From BP-464 sp963825415 (GTDB taxonomy: Bacteria; Actinomycetota; Thermoleophilia; Solirubrobacterales; Solirubrobacteraceae), in NCBI GenBank assembly GCA_963825415.1, contig CAWGTD010000006.1, positions 868,001 through 932,000 of the forward strand: a stretch of 64,000 nucleotides of DNA, given 5' to 3'. The notes beneath the pieces are model-generated. The model did no database searches. It worked only from the letters and a program-made list of their open reading frames with translations, and had not been told where the DNA came from. Shown here in pieces: positions 1 through 8,162 of this stretch. A program made the translations under genes and the position numbers. The first letter of the stretch is position 1. Every line of letters starts with the position of its first letter.

Positions 1-152
1 CTCAGCAGCCGCCCGAGCTCCTTGGCGCTGATCGCACAGCGCTGCGCGGCAAGCGTCTCGATCACCGCGGCGCGGGCGCCGCCGCGCTGGCGCCCCGCCT
101 GGCGCAGACGGCCGGTGGCGTGCTCGACCCAGCTGTCGGAGGCCGCGCTCAT
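1..152 (-). CDS. zur: Fur-family metalloregulator (Zur-like), N-terminal fragment
   Basis: Only the first 50 codons are inside the window and the gene runs off the left edge. The visible protein starts MSAASDSWVEHATGRLRQAG and continues with an AVIETLAAQ...ISAKELGRLL stretch, the usual first helices of the Fur winged-helix domain. Its ATG overlaps the TGA of the upstream permease gene (ATGA), so it is the last visible gene of a metal ABC transporter operon. A Fur-type box stands before the first gene of that operon, which suggests autoregulated zinc (or manganese) control. The metal-binding region is not visible, so zinc specificity is inferred from context only. Confidence 0.75.
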   Translation of the reverse strand, partial: MSAASDSWVEHATGRLRQAGRQRGGARAAVIETLAAQRCAISAKELGRLL

Positions 153-973
153 GCGAGGCGATGGTAGGTGGCCACGCGCGCGACGACGAAGGCCGCGACG
201 AGCACCGCGGCGATCGACGCACCCGCGGCGGTGCTCGCGTAGTAGGACAGGTACAGGCCGCCCGCGGCGCCGAGGATCGCAACCGCGACCGAGACCGCAA
301 GCATCGGCCCGACGCGCCTGGTCAGGGCGCGTGCGACTCCCGCCGGCGCCAGCAGGACGGCGACCACGAGCAGGTTGCCCAGGCCCTCGACGGCGACGAG
401 CAGCGTCGCGGCGAGCGCCACCAGCAGCACGAGGTCGGTCGTCGTCACGCGGACGCCCAGCGCGGGAGCCGCGGCGCGGTCGAAGCCCACCGCCAGCAGC
501 CGCGGCTGCGCCACGAGCAGGCCCGCGCCCAGCACGACGACCAGCCCGCCCGCCGCCCACAGGTCGGCATTCGTGACGCCGAGGATGTCGCCGAAGAGCA
601 GCGACCCGAGGCCCGGCGGCGCCGAGGGCGAGAGGCCCAGCAGGATGCCGAGCCCGAGCAGTCCGGAGACGACCGCGGCCACGGCGGCATCGCGGTCGAC
701 CAGCGACACCCGCCCCGCGAGCGCCACTCCGGCAGCGGCCGCCACGACCCCGGCGGCCCCGCCCAGCAGCAGCGGTACGCCGACGATCGACGCCGTCACC
801 AGCCCGGGCAGCAGCCCGTGGGCGAGCGACTCGGTCGGATAGGCGAGACGATGCAGGACCAGCCATGGCCCGAGCAGGCCGCCGCAGACCCCGACCAGCG
901 CGCCCTCGAGCAGCGCGCGGCCGAACACGGGCTCGGCCCACGGTTCGGTGAGCGAGTGCAGCAGCGCGGTCAT
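149..973 (-). CDS. znuB: ABC-3 family metal transporter permease (ZnuB-like)
   Basis: This 274-residue membrane protein forms the channel of a zinc/manganese ABC importer. It starts MTALLHSLTEPW and has about eight hydrophobic helices typical of the ABC-3 permease family, including the conserved AYPTESLAHGLLPGL and LLVVAVLLAPAG regions. I place the start at the ATG at 973, which overlaps the TGA at 970-972 ending the ATPase in its restored frame. As sequenced there is no stop between ATPase and permease, so a 524-residue fused reading frame results. I read that as an artefact of one extra base near 1057. The stop overlaps the start of the Fur-family gene. Confidence 0.85.
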   Translation of the reverse strand: MTALLHSLTEPWAEPVFGRALLEGALVGVCGGLLGPWLVLHRLAYPTESLAHGLLPGLVTASIVGVPLLLGGAAGVVAAAAGVALAGRVSLVDRDAAVAAVVSGLLGLGILLGLSPSAPPGLGSLLFGDILGVTNADLWAAGGLVVVLGAGLLVAQPRLLAVGFDRAAAPALGVRVTTTDLVLLVALAATLLVAVEGLGNLLVVAVLLAPAGVARALTRRVGPMLAVSVAVAILGAAGGLYLSYYASTAAGASIAAVLVAAFVVARVATYHRLA

Positions 974-1714
974 CGGTGCTCGTGGTGATGTGGTGGCACG
1001 ACGGCCAACGAGCCGCCGTCGTCGAGCCGCACGAGCTCGTGGCCGTAGGTGCGGCGCCAGGACCTCGGGCGTCAGGACGGCGGGCGGGCCCCATGCGAGC
1101 TGCTCGCGGTTCAGGCACAGCACGCGATCCCAGGAGCGCGCCTGCTCGAGGTCGTGCGTGGCGAGCACGATCGCGTGCCCGCCCGCCGCGAGATCGGCCA
1201 GCAGCTCCTCCAGGCCGGCGGCCGCCGCGGCATCCAGCCCGGTGAACGGCTCGTCGAGCAGCAGCAGGCCGGCGTCGCCGACCAGCGCGCGCGCTACCAG
1301 CACGCGCTGGCGCTGGCCGCCCGACAGCTCGCCGAACGTCTCGTCGGCCAGCCCCTCCAGATCCACGCGCGCCAGGGCGCGCTGCGCCGCCGTCCGGTGC
1401 TCGCGGCCCGGGCGCCGCCACCAGGCACGCAGCGGCAGCGTCCCCATGAGGACGACGTCGAGCGCGCTGACCGGGTAGTCCAGGCGCGACCGGTCGGTCT
1501 GCGGCACGCTCGAGGCGCGCACCGCGACCTCGAGCTCGCCACGCACCGGGGCCAGCTCGCCGAGGATCGTGCGGAACAGGGTGGTCTTGCCGCCGCCGTT
1601 GGGGCCGAGGACGGCCAGGCGCTCGCCGCGCGCCAACGCGAACGTCACGCCCTCGAGCACCGTCGAGCCGTCGTAGCCGGCCGCCAAGCCGTCGGCGCGG
1701 ATCACGTCGCTCAT
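970..1714 (-). CDS. znuC: Metal ABC transporter ATPase (ZnuC-like), with a 1-bp frame break near its end
   Basis: This is the nucleotide-binding subunit of the zinc/manganese importer. Visible motifs are Walker A GPNGGGKTT, a Q-loop, the signature LSGGQRQR, Walker B LLLLDEPF and the H-loop in LATHDLEQ. The ATG at 1714 overlaps the stop of the upstream fused gene (1711-1713). Near 1057 the frame shifts. Dropping one base of the CC pair at 1057-1058 restores a normal tail, TYGHELVRLDDGG followed by a His-rich end PPHHHEHR, stopping at 970-972 on the permease ATG. The repaired length is 247 residues, normal for ZnuC. Without repair the ATPase runs into the permease with an Arg-rich nonsense linker. 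Confidence 0.82.
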
Positions 1715-3405
1715 CGCGGGCACCGCACACGACCGCCGGTGAAGCCGCGCACCATCGCGTCGGCGTTGGCGCGCTCCATGCCCTCATAGGTGGCACCGGC
1801 CGAGCCGGCGGGGCCAAGCGTGTCGCCGTAGAGGGTGAGCGACGACGTGGCCCCGGTCTGCGCGGCGAGCGCGCGCGCGACCTTCGCGCTCACCGAGCTC
1901 TCCGGGAACACCGCGCGGACGTGCTCGCGTCTGATCGTCTTCGACAGCCGGGCGAGGTCGCCGGCCGACGCCTGGCCCTGCGTGCTCAGCGACGGGATGA
2001 CCGCGCCGATCACGCGGATCCCGTAGCGAGCGGCGAAGTAGCCGAACGCGTCGTGGTCGGTGACCAGCTTGCGCTCGCCCGCCGGCACGCGGGCCACGCA
2101 CGCCGCGATCGCGCGGTCGAGCCGGGCGAGCCGTGCGGCGTAGCGAAGAGCCGCGCGGCGGAACGCCGCCGCGTCGGCGGGGTCGACCGTGCCCAGCGCG
2201 GTGGCGATCCGCGCGGCGGCCGAGGCGACGATGCGCGGATCGTGCCACCAGTGCGGGTCCCCGGATCTGCGGACCGGCACCGCGTCGTAGAGGTCGAGCA
2301 CCTTCGGGTCGCCGCCCGACTCGGAGACGACCTTGTCCATCCAGCCGTCCAGTCCCCCGCCGCTCTCGAGCACCAGCTCGGCCTCCGCCGTGTCGCGGAC
2401 GTCGCCGGGGCGCGGCTCGTACTCGTGCGGGTCGGTGTTCGGCCGCAGGATCCCGACGACCCGGACGTGGTCGCCGGCGATGTTGCGCGCGATGTCTGCG
2501 AGCTGGGTCGTGGTCGCGACCACCGTCGGGCGCGAGGACCCGCCGGCCCCGCATCCGGCGATGGCGACGCAGGCCAGCGCCGCGAGCGCGCCGGCCGCGG
2601 CGCGCCGGGGGATCGCCCGAGCCACGACGGCCAGGGCGAAGACGCCGGCGGTGGTCACCGCGATCGCCGCCCCGGGCGGCGTGTCGGTCTCCACCGAGGC
2701 GAGCAGGCCGAACGCGCCCTCGGCGGCCGCCAGGGCGATCGTCGCCAGCTGCCAGAGGCGCAGGCGCGCCACGAACAGCCGCGTGGTCGCCGCGGGGACG
2801 ACGAACAGCGCGCTGACGAGCAGGCCGCCGATCGCCTGCAGCGACGCGACGGCGGCGAGGGCGACGACACCGAGCAGCACGAGGTCCGGCACCCGCGACC
2901 GCGCCCCCAGCGAGGGGGCGGCGTCCGGATCGAACCCACGAGCGAGCCAACGGCCGCCCAGCAGGTGGGCGCAGAGCAGGGCGAGGGCCGCGATCGCGGC
3001 GGTGACGGCGATGTCGTCCGAGCCGATCAGCAACAGGCTGCCGAACAGCAGCGTGTCGACCGACCCGCCGGAGTGGAAGACGTCGGAGGCCAGCAGGACG
3101 CCCGCGGCGAGGCATCCGGCGAGCAGCACGGCCACGAGCGTGTCGGGTTCGCCCTCGCGGCGGCCGGTCAGGCCGGCGACGGCCGCGGCGAACAGGCCGG
3201 CGGTGGCCAGGGCGCCCAGCACGGGTGAGAACGCCAGCCCGTCGGCGAGCACCAGGCCGGGAAAGGCCGCGGTGCCCGTCGCGTGGACATAGAAGGGCAG
3301 GCCGCGCAGGACGATCCATGTCCCCAGCACCCCCGCGAGCACCGCGAGCAGACCGACCTCGATCAGCCCCCGCTGCACGAAGGGCAGTGACAGCGACGTC
3401 AGCAC
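1711..3405 (-). CDS. Fused metal ABC permease and ZnuA-type substrate-binding protein
   Basis: This is one continuous 564-residue frame starting at a GTG. Residues 1-265 are an ABC-3 permease with about seven to eight helices. Residues 265-290 hold a hydrophobic stretch ending in a lipobox, AIAGC with Cys285. Residues 292-564 are a cluster A-I metal-binding protein (ZnuA/TroA type) with the family motif NTDPHEYEP, HWWHDPR and a TDHDAFGYFAARYGI segment. The junction contains no hidden stop-start overlap in another frame, unlike the other junctions here. It may be a true permease-binding protein fusion, tethering the binder to its channel. It is the first gene of the operon, and a Fur-like box lies 19-33 bp upstream of the start codon. 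Confidence 0.8.
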   Translation of the reverse strand: MLTSLSLPFVQRGLIEVGLLAVLAGVLGTWIVLRGLPFYVHATGTAAFPGLVLADGLAFSPVLGALATAGLFAAAVAGLTGRREGEPDTLVAVLLAGCLAAGVLLASDVFHSGGSVDTLLFGSLLLIGSDDIAVTAAIAALALLCAHLLGGRWLARGFDPDAAPSLGARSRVPDLVLLGVVALAAVASLQAIGGLLVSALFVVPAATTRLFVARLRLWQLATIALAAAEGAFGLLASVETDTPPGAAIAVTTAGVFALAVVARAIPRRAAAGALAALACVAIAGCGAGGSSRPTVVATTTQLADIARNIAGDHVRVVGILRPNTDPHEYEPRPGDVRDTAEAELVLESGGGLDGWMDKVVSESGGDPKVLDLYDAVPVRRSGDPHWWHDPRIVASAAARIATALGTVDPADAAAFRRAALRYAARLARLDRAIAACVARVPAGERKLVTDHDAFGYFAARYGIRVIGAVIPSLSTQGQASAGDLARLSKTIRREHVRAVFPESSVSAKVARALAAQTGATSSLTLYGDTLGPAGSAGATYEGMERANADAMVRGFTGGRVRCPR

Positions 3406-3423
3406 GCGCCGAGCGTACCGTAA

Positions 3424-3438
3424 TGAGACTCATTCTCA
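3424..3438. promoter_or_regulatory. Fur/Zur-type operator
   Basis: TGAGACTCATTCTCA is a 7-1-7 inverted repeat with six of seven arm bases matching. It overlaps a perfect 6-1-6 palindrome, AATGAGACTCATT (3422-3434). It lies just upstream of the GTG of the metal transporter operon that ends in a Fur-family gene. The arm sequence resembles Fur/Zur boxes of the TGA(A/G)A-type. It is the natural operator for metal-dependent repression. Confidence 0.75.
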
Positions 3439-3559
3439 GTTACTTGCTGGTGTGTCCTCAATCGGACCGGGCCGGAAATCGCCCGCATGCCCACTCGACA
3501 AGCGGGTAGGTCGAGTTCGAGGGCGTCGTCGTGGGGTTTCCTCCAGGAGGCATCGCGAC

Positions 3560-3835
3560 GTGACTTCCGAGGTTCGTGTTCAGACCGATCCGCTGGAGGT
3601 CACGTTGCCGGAGCAGCACAAGGCGCTCAGCGCCGACTCGGAGGAGACCCGGGAGTCAGCGCTGACGCTGACCATCTCGGCCGCGATCAAGCAGCTCTAC
3701 GCCAGGTTCTACGGCCACGATCGGACCACGGCGACGACCTACAACGTCAACGTCGTGGTCCGCGTGCTCCAGCGCGCCGGTGAGCTGCCCGTGCCCGAGG
3801 CGGCAACCCCCGCCGCGACCCGAGCCCAAGCGTGA
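3560..3835 (+). CDS. Short DUF2294-like protein
   Basis: This 91-residue protein starts at a GTG preceded by a perfect AGGAGG at 3545-3550, which decides the start. The segment LTLTISAAIKQLYARFYGHD, followed by RTTATTYNVNVVVRVLQ, resembles the N-terminal half of DUF2294 proteins (helix, then the KARTYI..NVVV strand). DUF2294 domains are usually about 110-120 residues. Here the similarity stops after about 45 residues and is followed by a Pro/Ala tail, so the domain is truncated or diverged. Its TGA overlaps the GTG of the next gene (GTGA at 3832-3835), so it is translationally coupled to an ECF sigma factor. Function unknown. Confidence 0.7.
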   Translation: MTSEVRVQTDPLEVTLPEQHKALSADSEETRESALTLTISAAIKQLYARFYGHDRTTATTYNVNVVVRVLQRAGELPVPEAATPAATRAQA

Positions 3836-4413
3836 GACGGCCCCGAATCGCGACACGGGTCGCCGAGCCCGACGACGAGCTGCTGCTGGCAAAGATCGCG
3901 ACGGGCAGCGCCGATGCGCTTGGCGAGCTGTATGACCGCTACGGCGACCAGGCCTACCGCGTCGCGCGATCGGTCTGCCGGGACGACGCGCGCGCCGAGG
4001 ATGCCGTCCAGGAGGCGTTCATCTCGATCTGGAAGAGCGGGGCGACCTTTCGGCCTTATCGAGGCACGGTCGCGGCCTGGGTGCTGACGCTCGTTCGCTA
4101 CCGCGCGATCGATGTCGCCCGTAGCCACGGGGCGACCGCCGCCCGCCGGGTGGGCGACTCGTGGATGGACGAGCGCCCTGCTCCCGACGATGTCGCAGCC
4201 CACGTCATCGCCCGCGAGCACGCGACCCGGCTTCATGGTCTGCTCGACCGCCTCCCGGACGCTCAACGAGAGGTGATCACGCTCGCCTTCTACGGCCAAC
4301 TGTCGCATTCCGAGATCGCCGCCCAACTCGGCGTCCCGACCGGGACGGTCAAGGGCCGCATGCGCCTCGGTCTGGAGAAGCTCCGAGCGGGGATCGCACA
4401 GCCCCACGCCTAG
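3832..4413 (+). CDS. ECF RNA polymerase sigma factor
   Basis: The 193-residue protein has sigma region 2 (ALGELYDRYGDQAYRVARSV, then DAEDAVQEAFISIWK-like core AEDAVQEAFISIWK) and region 4 (LPDAQREVITLAFYGQLSH, SEIAAQLGVPTGTVKGRM, then RLGLEKLR). It directs RNA polymerase to a regulon that cannot be read from this sequence. The GTG start overlaps the stop of the DUF2294-like gene, so the two are probably made together. No anti-sigma gene follows: the next gene is convergent. The partner DUF2294-like protein could modulate it, but that is speculation. Confidence 0.88.
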   Translation: MRRPRIATRVAEPDDELLLAKIATGSADALGELYDRYGDQAYRVARSVCRDDARAEDAVQEAFISIWKSGATFRPYRGTVAAWVLTLVRYRAIDVARSHGATAARRVGDSWMDERPAPDDVAAHVIAREHATRLHGLLDRLPDAQREVITLAFYGQLSHSEIAAQLGVPTGTVKGRMRLGLEKLRAGIAQPHA

Positions 4414-4463
4414 ACGATCGCTTCAAGCAGCGCCGACAGCTGCCAGAGTCAGGCGGTCCGCAG

Positions 4464-5162
4464 TCATGGGCGAGTCACATCCGGTTCCGACGCGCCAGGT
4501 CCAGGGCCCGAGCGGCCCCAAGGTGGTGCCCCGTGGAGAGCCAGGCGCCGTGGCGCGGTGTGGTCGGGTTCGCTGGTCATGAGCTCCCACTCGACTCCGC
4601 GCCGGGACAGCGTCCAGAACTCCGCGAAGCGGCGGCGCCTGCTGCGGCGCTGGAGCCAGGACGAGCGCAGCTCGGCGTGCCGCGTGGCGGCCTCGATCCG
4701 CACCACCACCCGGGCGTCCTCGCCGGCGGCGGGCTCGAACTCGGCGACGACGTCCGCGCGGATCCGCGCGCGACGATCGATGCGCAGGTCGGCTCGAGCG
4801 GCGAGTGCGGCGTCGAGCTCGGCGATCCGCGTACGTGCTTCATCGATCGCGTCGGCGGCCAGCCACGGATCGCCGTCGCCCGGATGCGTCCCGCCCGGAT
4901 GCACCGCCATCCACCGCGCCAGTGCCTCGCGGCGACGGCGGCGGCGCAGCTCGTAGGAGATGCCGACGACGGCAACGAACAGGAACGCGAGGCCGATGTA
5001 GAGCCCGGTCAGGGTGGGTGCCGCGTCGTCGTCGAACTGATACGGCGTGCGGTCGAGTGGCTTCGCTCGCGGGTTGACCTGCGCGGATGCCGGCCACGCG
5101 ACGCCACCGGCCGCGATTGCCGTCGCGCCGAGCCACAGGCCTGCGTGCCACCGAGTTCGCAT
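4464..5162 (-). CDS. Secreted/membrane protein with a C-terminal Tim44-like region (tentative)
   Basis: From the ATG at 5162 the 232-residue protein begins with a clear signal peptide (MRTRWHAGLWLGATAIAAGG..ASAQ). A second hydrophobic helix (TLTGLYIGLAFLFVAVVGIS) is followed by an Arg-rich cytoplasmic stretch and a roughly 120-residue alpha+beta region ending FAEFWTLSRRGVEWELMT. The FWTL..G.W.L pattern recalls Tim44-like/SnoaL-type domains, but I am not certain. A longer reading from 5216 is possible, but its start codon would sit on the -10 box of the divergent multicopper oxidase promoter, so I prefer 5162. It is convergent with the ECF sigma gene. Confidence 0.65.
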   Translation of the reverse strand: MRTRWHAGLWLGATAIAAGGVAWPASAQVNPRAKPLDRTPYQFDDDAAPTLTGLYIGLAFLFVAVVGISYELRRRRRREALARWMAVHPGGTHPGDGDPWLAADAIDEARTRIAELDAALAARADLRIDRRARIRADVVAEFEPAAGEDARVVVRIEAATRHAELRSSWLQRRSRRRRFAEFWTLSRRGVEWELMTSEPDHTAPRRLALHGAPPWGRSGPGPGASEPDVTRP

Positions 5163-5189
5163 CCGAGCCGATGCTATTTCGGCAGGCAG

Positions 5190-5219
5190 TTGCCGCCCAG
5201 AGTTTAGACGTGTCATAAT
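5190..5219 (+). promoter_or_regulatory. Sigma-70-type promoter for the multicopper oxidase operon
   Basis: A -35-like TTGCCG (5190-5195) and a -10-like CATAAT (5214-5219) are separated by 18 bp. The start GTG at 5227 lies 8 bp after the -10 box, so transcription would begin at or within a base of the start codon. No Shine-Dalgarno sequence fits between them. This is the geometry of a leaderless mRNA, which is common in actinobacteria. Confidence 0.55.
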
Positions 5220-5226
5220 TTGTGTC

Positions 5227-6264
5227 GTGGCAAAGTTGACTCGTCGTGGGCTGCTCGCCGGCTCGGTGCCCGTGCTGGGCGGTGCGGCGATGCTGCACTC
5301 CGCGGTTCCGCATCGTCACCCCTGGGACACCGAAGCCGAGGCCGCCGTCGAGCACGCCGGGCACTCCTCCATCAATGGCGGCCACGCGAGCTTCCGCGAC
5401 GGCCGCACCGTGGACCACGTCGCCAACGGCTTCGACCCGCACGCGATCGCGCGCGACTTCGACTGGGGCAAGACCTCGCGGCTCGCGTCGGGCCAGGTGC
5501 TGCGCCAGTGGGAGCTGGTCGCGGTCAACAAGGAGATCGAGGTGGCGCCCGGGGTCAAGTTCGACGCCTGGACCTACAACGGGCGCATCCCGGGGCCGAC
5601 GCTGCGCTGCCGCGAGGGCGAGCGACTGCGTGTCACCTTCGTCAACGGCTCGAACCACCCGCACACGATCCACTTCCACGGCATCCACCCGGCCACGATG
5701 GACGGCATCCCCGGCCTCGGCGCCGGCGAGATCGCGCCGGGGCACACGACGGTCTACGAGTTCGACGCCCTGCCGGCCGGGCTGCACCTCTATCACTGCC
5801 ACGTCCGGCCGCTCGCCGAGCACATCGCCAAGGGCCTCTACGGCGCCTTCATCGTCGACCCGAAGGAGGGCCGCGAGGACGCCGACGAGATCGTGATGGT
5901 CATGAACGGCTTCGACACGAACTTCGACCGCTCGAACGAGTTCTACGCGGCCAACACGATCGGCTTCGCCTACATGCACAAGCCGCTCGTCACCCGCAAG
6001 GACCAGCTCGTCCGCGTCTATCTCGTCAACGTCCTGGAGTACGACCTCGTCAACTCGTTCCACCTGCACGGCAACCTCTTCAACTACTTCCCGACCGGAA
6101 CGTCGATGGAGCCGAGCGAGCTCACCGACACGGTGATGCTCTGCCAGGGCCAGCGCGGGATCCTCGAATGGCGCTTCCCCCATCCCGGCCGCTTCATGTT
6201 CCACGCTCACCAGTCCGAGTTCACCGAGCTGGGCTGGCAGGGCTTCTTCGAGGTCGTCGACTGA
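5227..6264 (+). CDS. Two-domain multicopper oxidase, Tat-exported
   Basis: This 345-residue copper oxidase is likely exported by the Tat pathway (VAKLTRRGLLAGSVPVLGG). Cupredoxin domain 1 carries HTIHFHGIHP and YHCHVRPLAEH, giving the type 1 copper Cys and His; the axial position appears to be Leu rather than Met. Domain 2 carries NSFHLHGNLF and FMFHAHQSEF, the His clusters for the inter-subunit copper site. Layout and size fit two-domain laccases or copper nitrite reductase-like enzymes, which assemble as trimers. The substrate is unknown; oxidation of a metal ion such as Mn(II), Fe(II) or Cu(I) is suggested by the downstream ZIP transporter and DtxR regulator. Its TGA shares one base with the ZIP ATG. 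Confidence 0.85.
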   Translation: MAKLTRRGLLAGSVPVLGGAAMLHSAVPHRHPWDTEAEAAVEHAGHSSINGGHASFRDGRTVDHVANGFDPHAIARDFDWGKTSRLASGQVLRQWELVAVNKEIEVAPGVKFDAWTYNGRIPGPTLRCREGERLRVTFVNGSNHPHTIHFHGIHPATMDGIPGLGAGEIAPGHTTVYEFDALPAGLHLYHCHVRPLAEHIAKGLYGAFIVDPKEGREDADEIVMVMNGFDTNFDRSNEFYAANTIGFAYMHKPLVTRKDQLVRVYLVNVLEYDLVNSFHLHGNLFNYFPTGTSMEPSELTDTVMLCQGQRGILEWRFPHPGRFMFHAHQSEFTELGWQGFFEVVD

Positions 6265-7478
6265 TGGAGGCTCGCGGCGCCACCTCGGGCGACCTCCACC
6301 CGGAGCGCTCCGGGCGGATGCCGGGCTGGTTGCTGGGGCTGCTGCCGCTGTTGCTGATCGGCGGGGCGATCGGCGCCTTCGCCGTCCTCGGTGGCCCCGG
6401 TCTCGGCGACCGGCGCGGCCCACCGACCGAGGAGCTCGCCGTCGAGAAGACGGTCCTGCATCCGGGGACGATCGCGCTCACGGTGCGCAACGACGGGCCC
6501 GACGCCGTCCGCATCGCGCAGGCGCAGGTCAACGACGCGTTCGTGCAGTTCTCCGGCGCCGAGCAGCCGATCGGGCATCTGCAGAGCGCGACGGTGCGTC
6601 TGCAGCAACCGTGGGTGGAGGGCGAGGCGTACGAGGTGGCGCTGGTCACCTCGGCCGGCGGCACGATCACGCACGACATCGCCGTCGCCGTCGAGACCCC
6701 GGACGGCGACCTGTCCTTCTTCGGGTTGATGGCGCTGCTCGGCATCTACGTCGGGGTCATCCCGATCGCGCTCGGAATGCTGTGGCTGCCCTGGATCCGC
6801 CGCATCTCCCCCAGCCTGCTGCGCGCCGTGATGGCGCTGACGGTCGGGCTGCTGGGCTTCCTCGCCATCGACGCGACGCTGGAGGGCCTGGAGCGGGCGG
6901 GCGAGGGTTCACAGGCGTTCGGCGGCGCCGCGCTCGTGCTGCTCGGCGGTGTGGTCAGCTTCCTGCTGCTCACGGGTGTCTCGGAGTGGCTGGCTCAGCG
7001 CCGCAGCGCTGCCCGCGCCGCGGGTGCGTCGGGTAGCTCGCTGGCGCTGCTGATCGCCGTCGGCATCGGCCTGCACAACCTCGGCGAGGGTGTGGCGATC
7101 GGCTCGGCGTACTCGGTCGGCGCGCTGGCTCTGGGCGCCTTCCTGGTGGTCGGCTTCGCGATCCACAACACCACCGAGGGCCTTGCGATCGTCGCCCCTC
7201 TGGCGCACCTGCGGCCCTCGTTCGGGCGGCTCTCCCTGCTCGGGCTGATCGCGGGCGCGCCGGCGGTGCTCGGGGCGTGGATCGGCGCGGCCGCCTTCAA
7301 CCCGAGCTTCGCCGCGTTCCTGTTCGGCTTCGGCGCGGGGGCGATCGTCCAGGTGATGGTCCAGCTCGCCCCGTCGCTGCGCGATGCCGCAGGGCGCACG
7401 CTGCACCCTGTCGCCGTCGCCGGGTTGCTGGCCGGCATCGCGCTCATGTTCACCACTGGGCTGCTGGTGAGCATCTGA
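6264..7478 (+). CDS. ZIP-family metal transporter with an N-terminal extracytoplasmic domain
   Basis: The 404-residue protein begins with one membrane anchor (WLLGLLPLLLIGGAIGAFAVL). A roughly 100-residue beta-rich region (TIALTVRNDGPDAVRIAQ) follows, then eight ZIP helices. The metal-site signatures HNLGEG and HNTTEG are both intact. ZIP proteins move Zn, Fe or Mn into the cytoplasm. The extra N-terminal domain is not part of a standard ZIP protein and could pass metal from the upstream multicopper oxidase; that is inference. Stop-start overlaps with the oxidase gene before it and the DtxR gene after it show one operon. Confidence 0.85.
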   Translation: MEARGATSGDLHPERSGRMPGWLLGLLPLLLIGGAIGAFAVLGGPGLGDRRGPPTEELAVEKTVLHPGTIALTVRNDGPDAVRIAQAQVNDAFVQFSGAEQPIGHLQSATVRLQQPWVEGEAYEVALVTSAGGTITHDIAVAVETPDGDLSFFGLMALLGIYVGVIPIALGMLWLPWIRRISPSLLRAVMALTVGLLGFLAIDATLEGLERAGEGSQAFGGAALVLLGGVVSFLLLTGVSEWLAQRRSAARAAGASGSSLALLIAVGIGLHNLGEGVAIGSAYSVGALALGAFLVVGFAIHNTTEGLAIVAPLAHLRPSFGRLSLLGLIAGAPAVLGAWIGAAAFNPSFAAFLFGFGAGAIVQVMVQLAPSLRDAAGRTLHPVAVAGLLAGIALMFTTGLLVSI

Positions 7479-8159
7479 TGGCCGCGGTCGACCCCACGCG
7501 CCCATCCGAGGCGATCGAGGACTACGCCAAGGCGATCTACACGCTTCAGCGGCGCGGCGGCGGGACGCCGGTGTCCACCAACCATCTGGCGGAGCGGCTC
7601 GGCGTGACGCCCGCGTCGGCGTCGGCGATGGTCAAGAAGCTCGCCGACCGCGGGCTGGCCGAGCACGTCCCCTACCACGGCGTGCAGCTGACGCCCGAAA
7701 GGCGAGCGCGTGGCGCTCGAGGTCCTGCGGCATCACCGGCTGCTCGAGCTCTACCTCGCCGAGCACCTCGACGTGCCCTGGGACCGCGTGCACGACGAGG
7801 CCGAGGCGCTCGAGCACGTGCTCTCCGAGGACCTCGAGTCGCGCATCGCCGCCAAGCTCGGCAATCCGACGCACGACCCGCACGGCGACCCGATCCCGTC
7901 CGACGACCTGAGCATCGACGAGGGCGACACGCGCAGCCTCGCCGACCTCGCCCCCGGCGACAGCGGACAGTTCGTCCGCGTGTCGGACTCCGATCCGGCG
8001 ATGCTTCGCTACCTGCACGAGCGCGGCGTCCGGCTCGGCGACCAGCTGGAGATCGTCGACCGCCAGCCGTTCGACGGGCCGCTGACCGTGCGCTTCGGCG
8101 ACGAGCTGCAGACGCTCGGCGGGGCGCTGGCCGCGGCGATGCGCGTCGAGCTCGACTAG
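7478..8159 (+). CDS. DtxR/MntR-type metal-dependent repressor, with a 1-bp frame break
   Basis: The N-terminal part (AIEDYAKAIYTLQRRG...VSTNHLAERLGV) is the DtxR winged helix. After VQLTPE the frame breaks at an AAA run (7698-7700). Removing one A gives PEGERVALEVLRHHRLLELY and continues through the dimerisation domain and a C-terminal SH3-like FeoA domain (LADLAPGDSGQFVRV..GDQLEIV). The repaired length is 226 residues, exactly typical of DtxR/IdeR. The GERVALEVLRHHRLLELYL segment contains conserved metal-site residues (Glu, His). As the last gene of the oxidase-ZIP operon it probably senses the transported metal. The break is either a sequencing error or a recent inactivation. Confidence 0.8.
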
Positions 8160-8162
8160 CTG

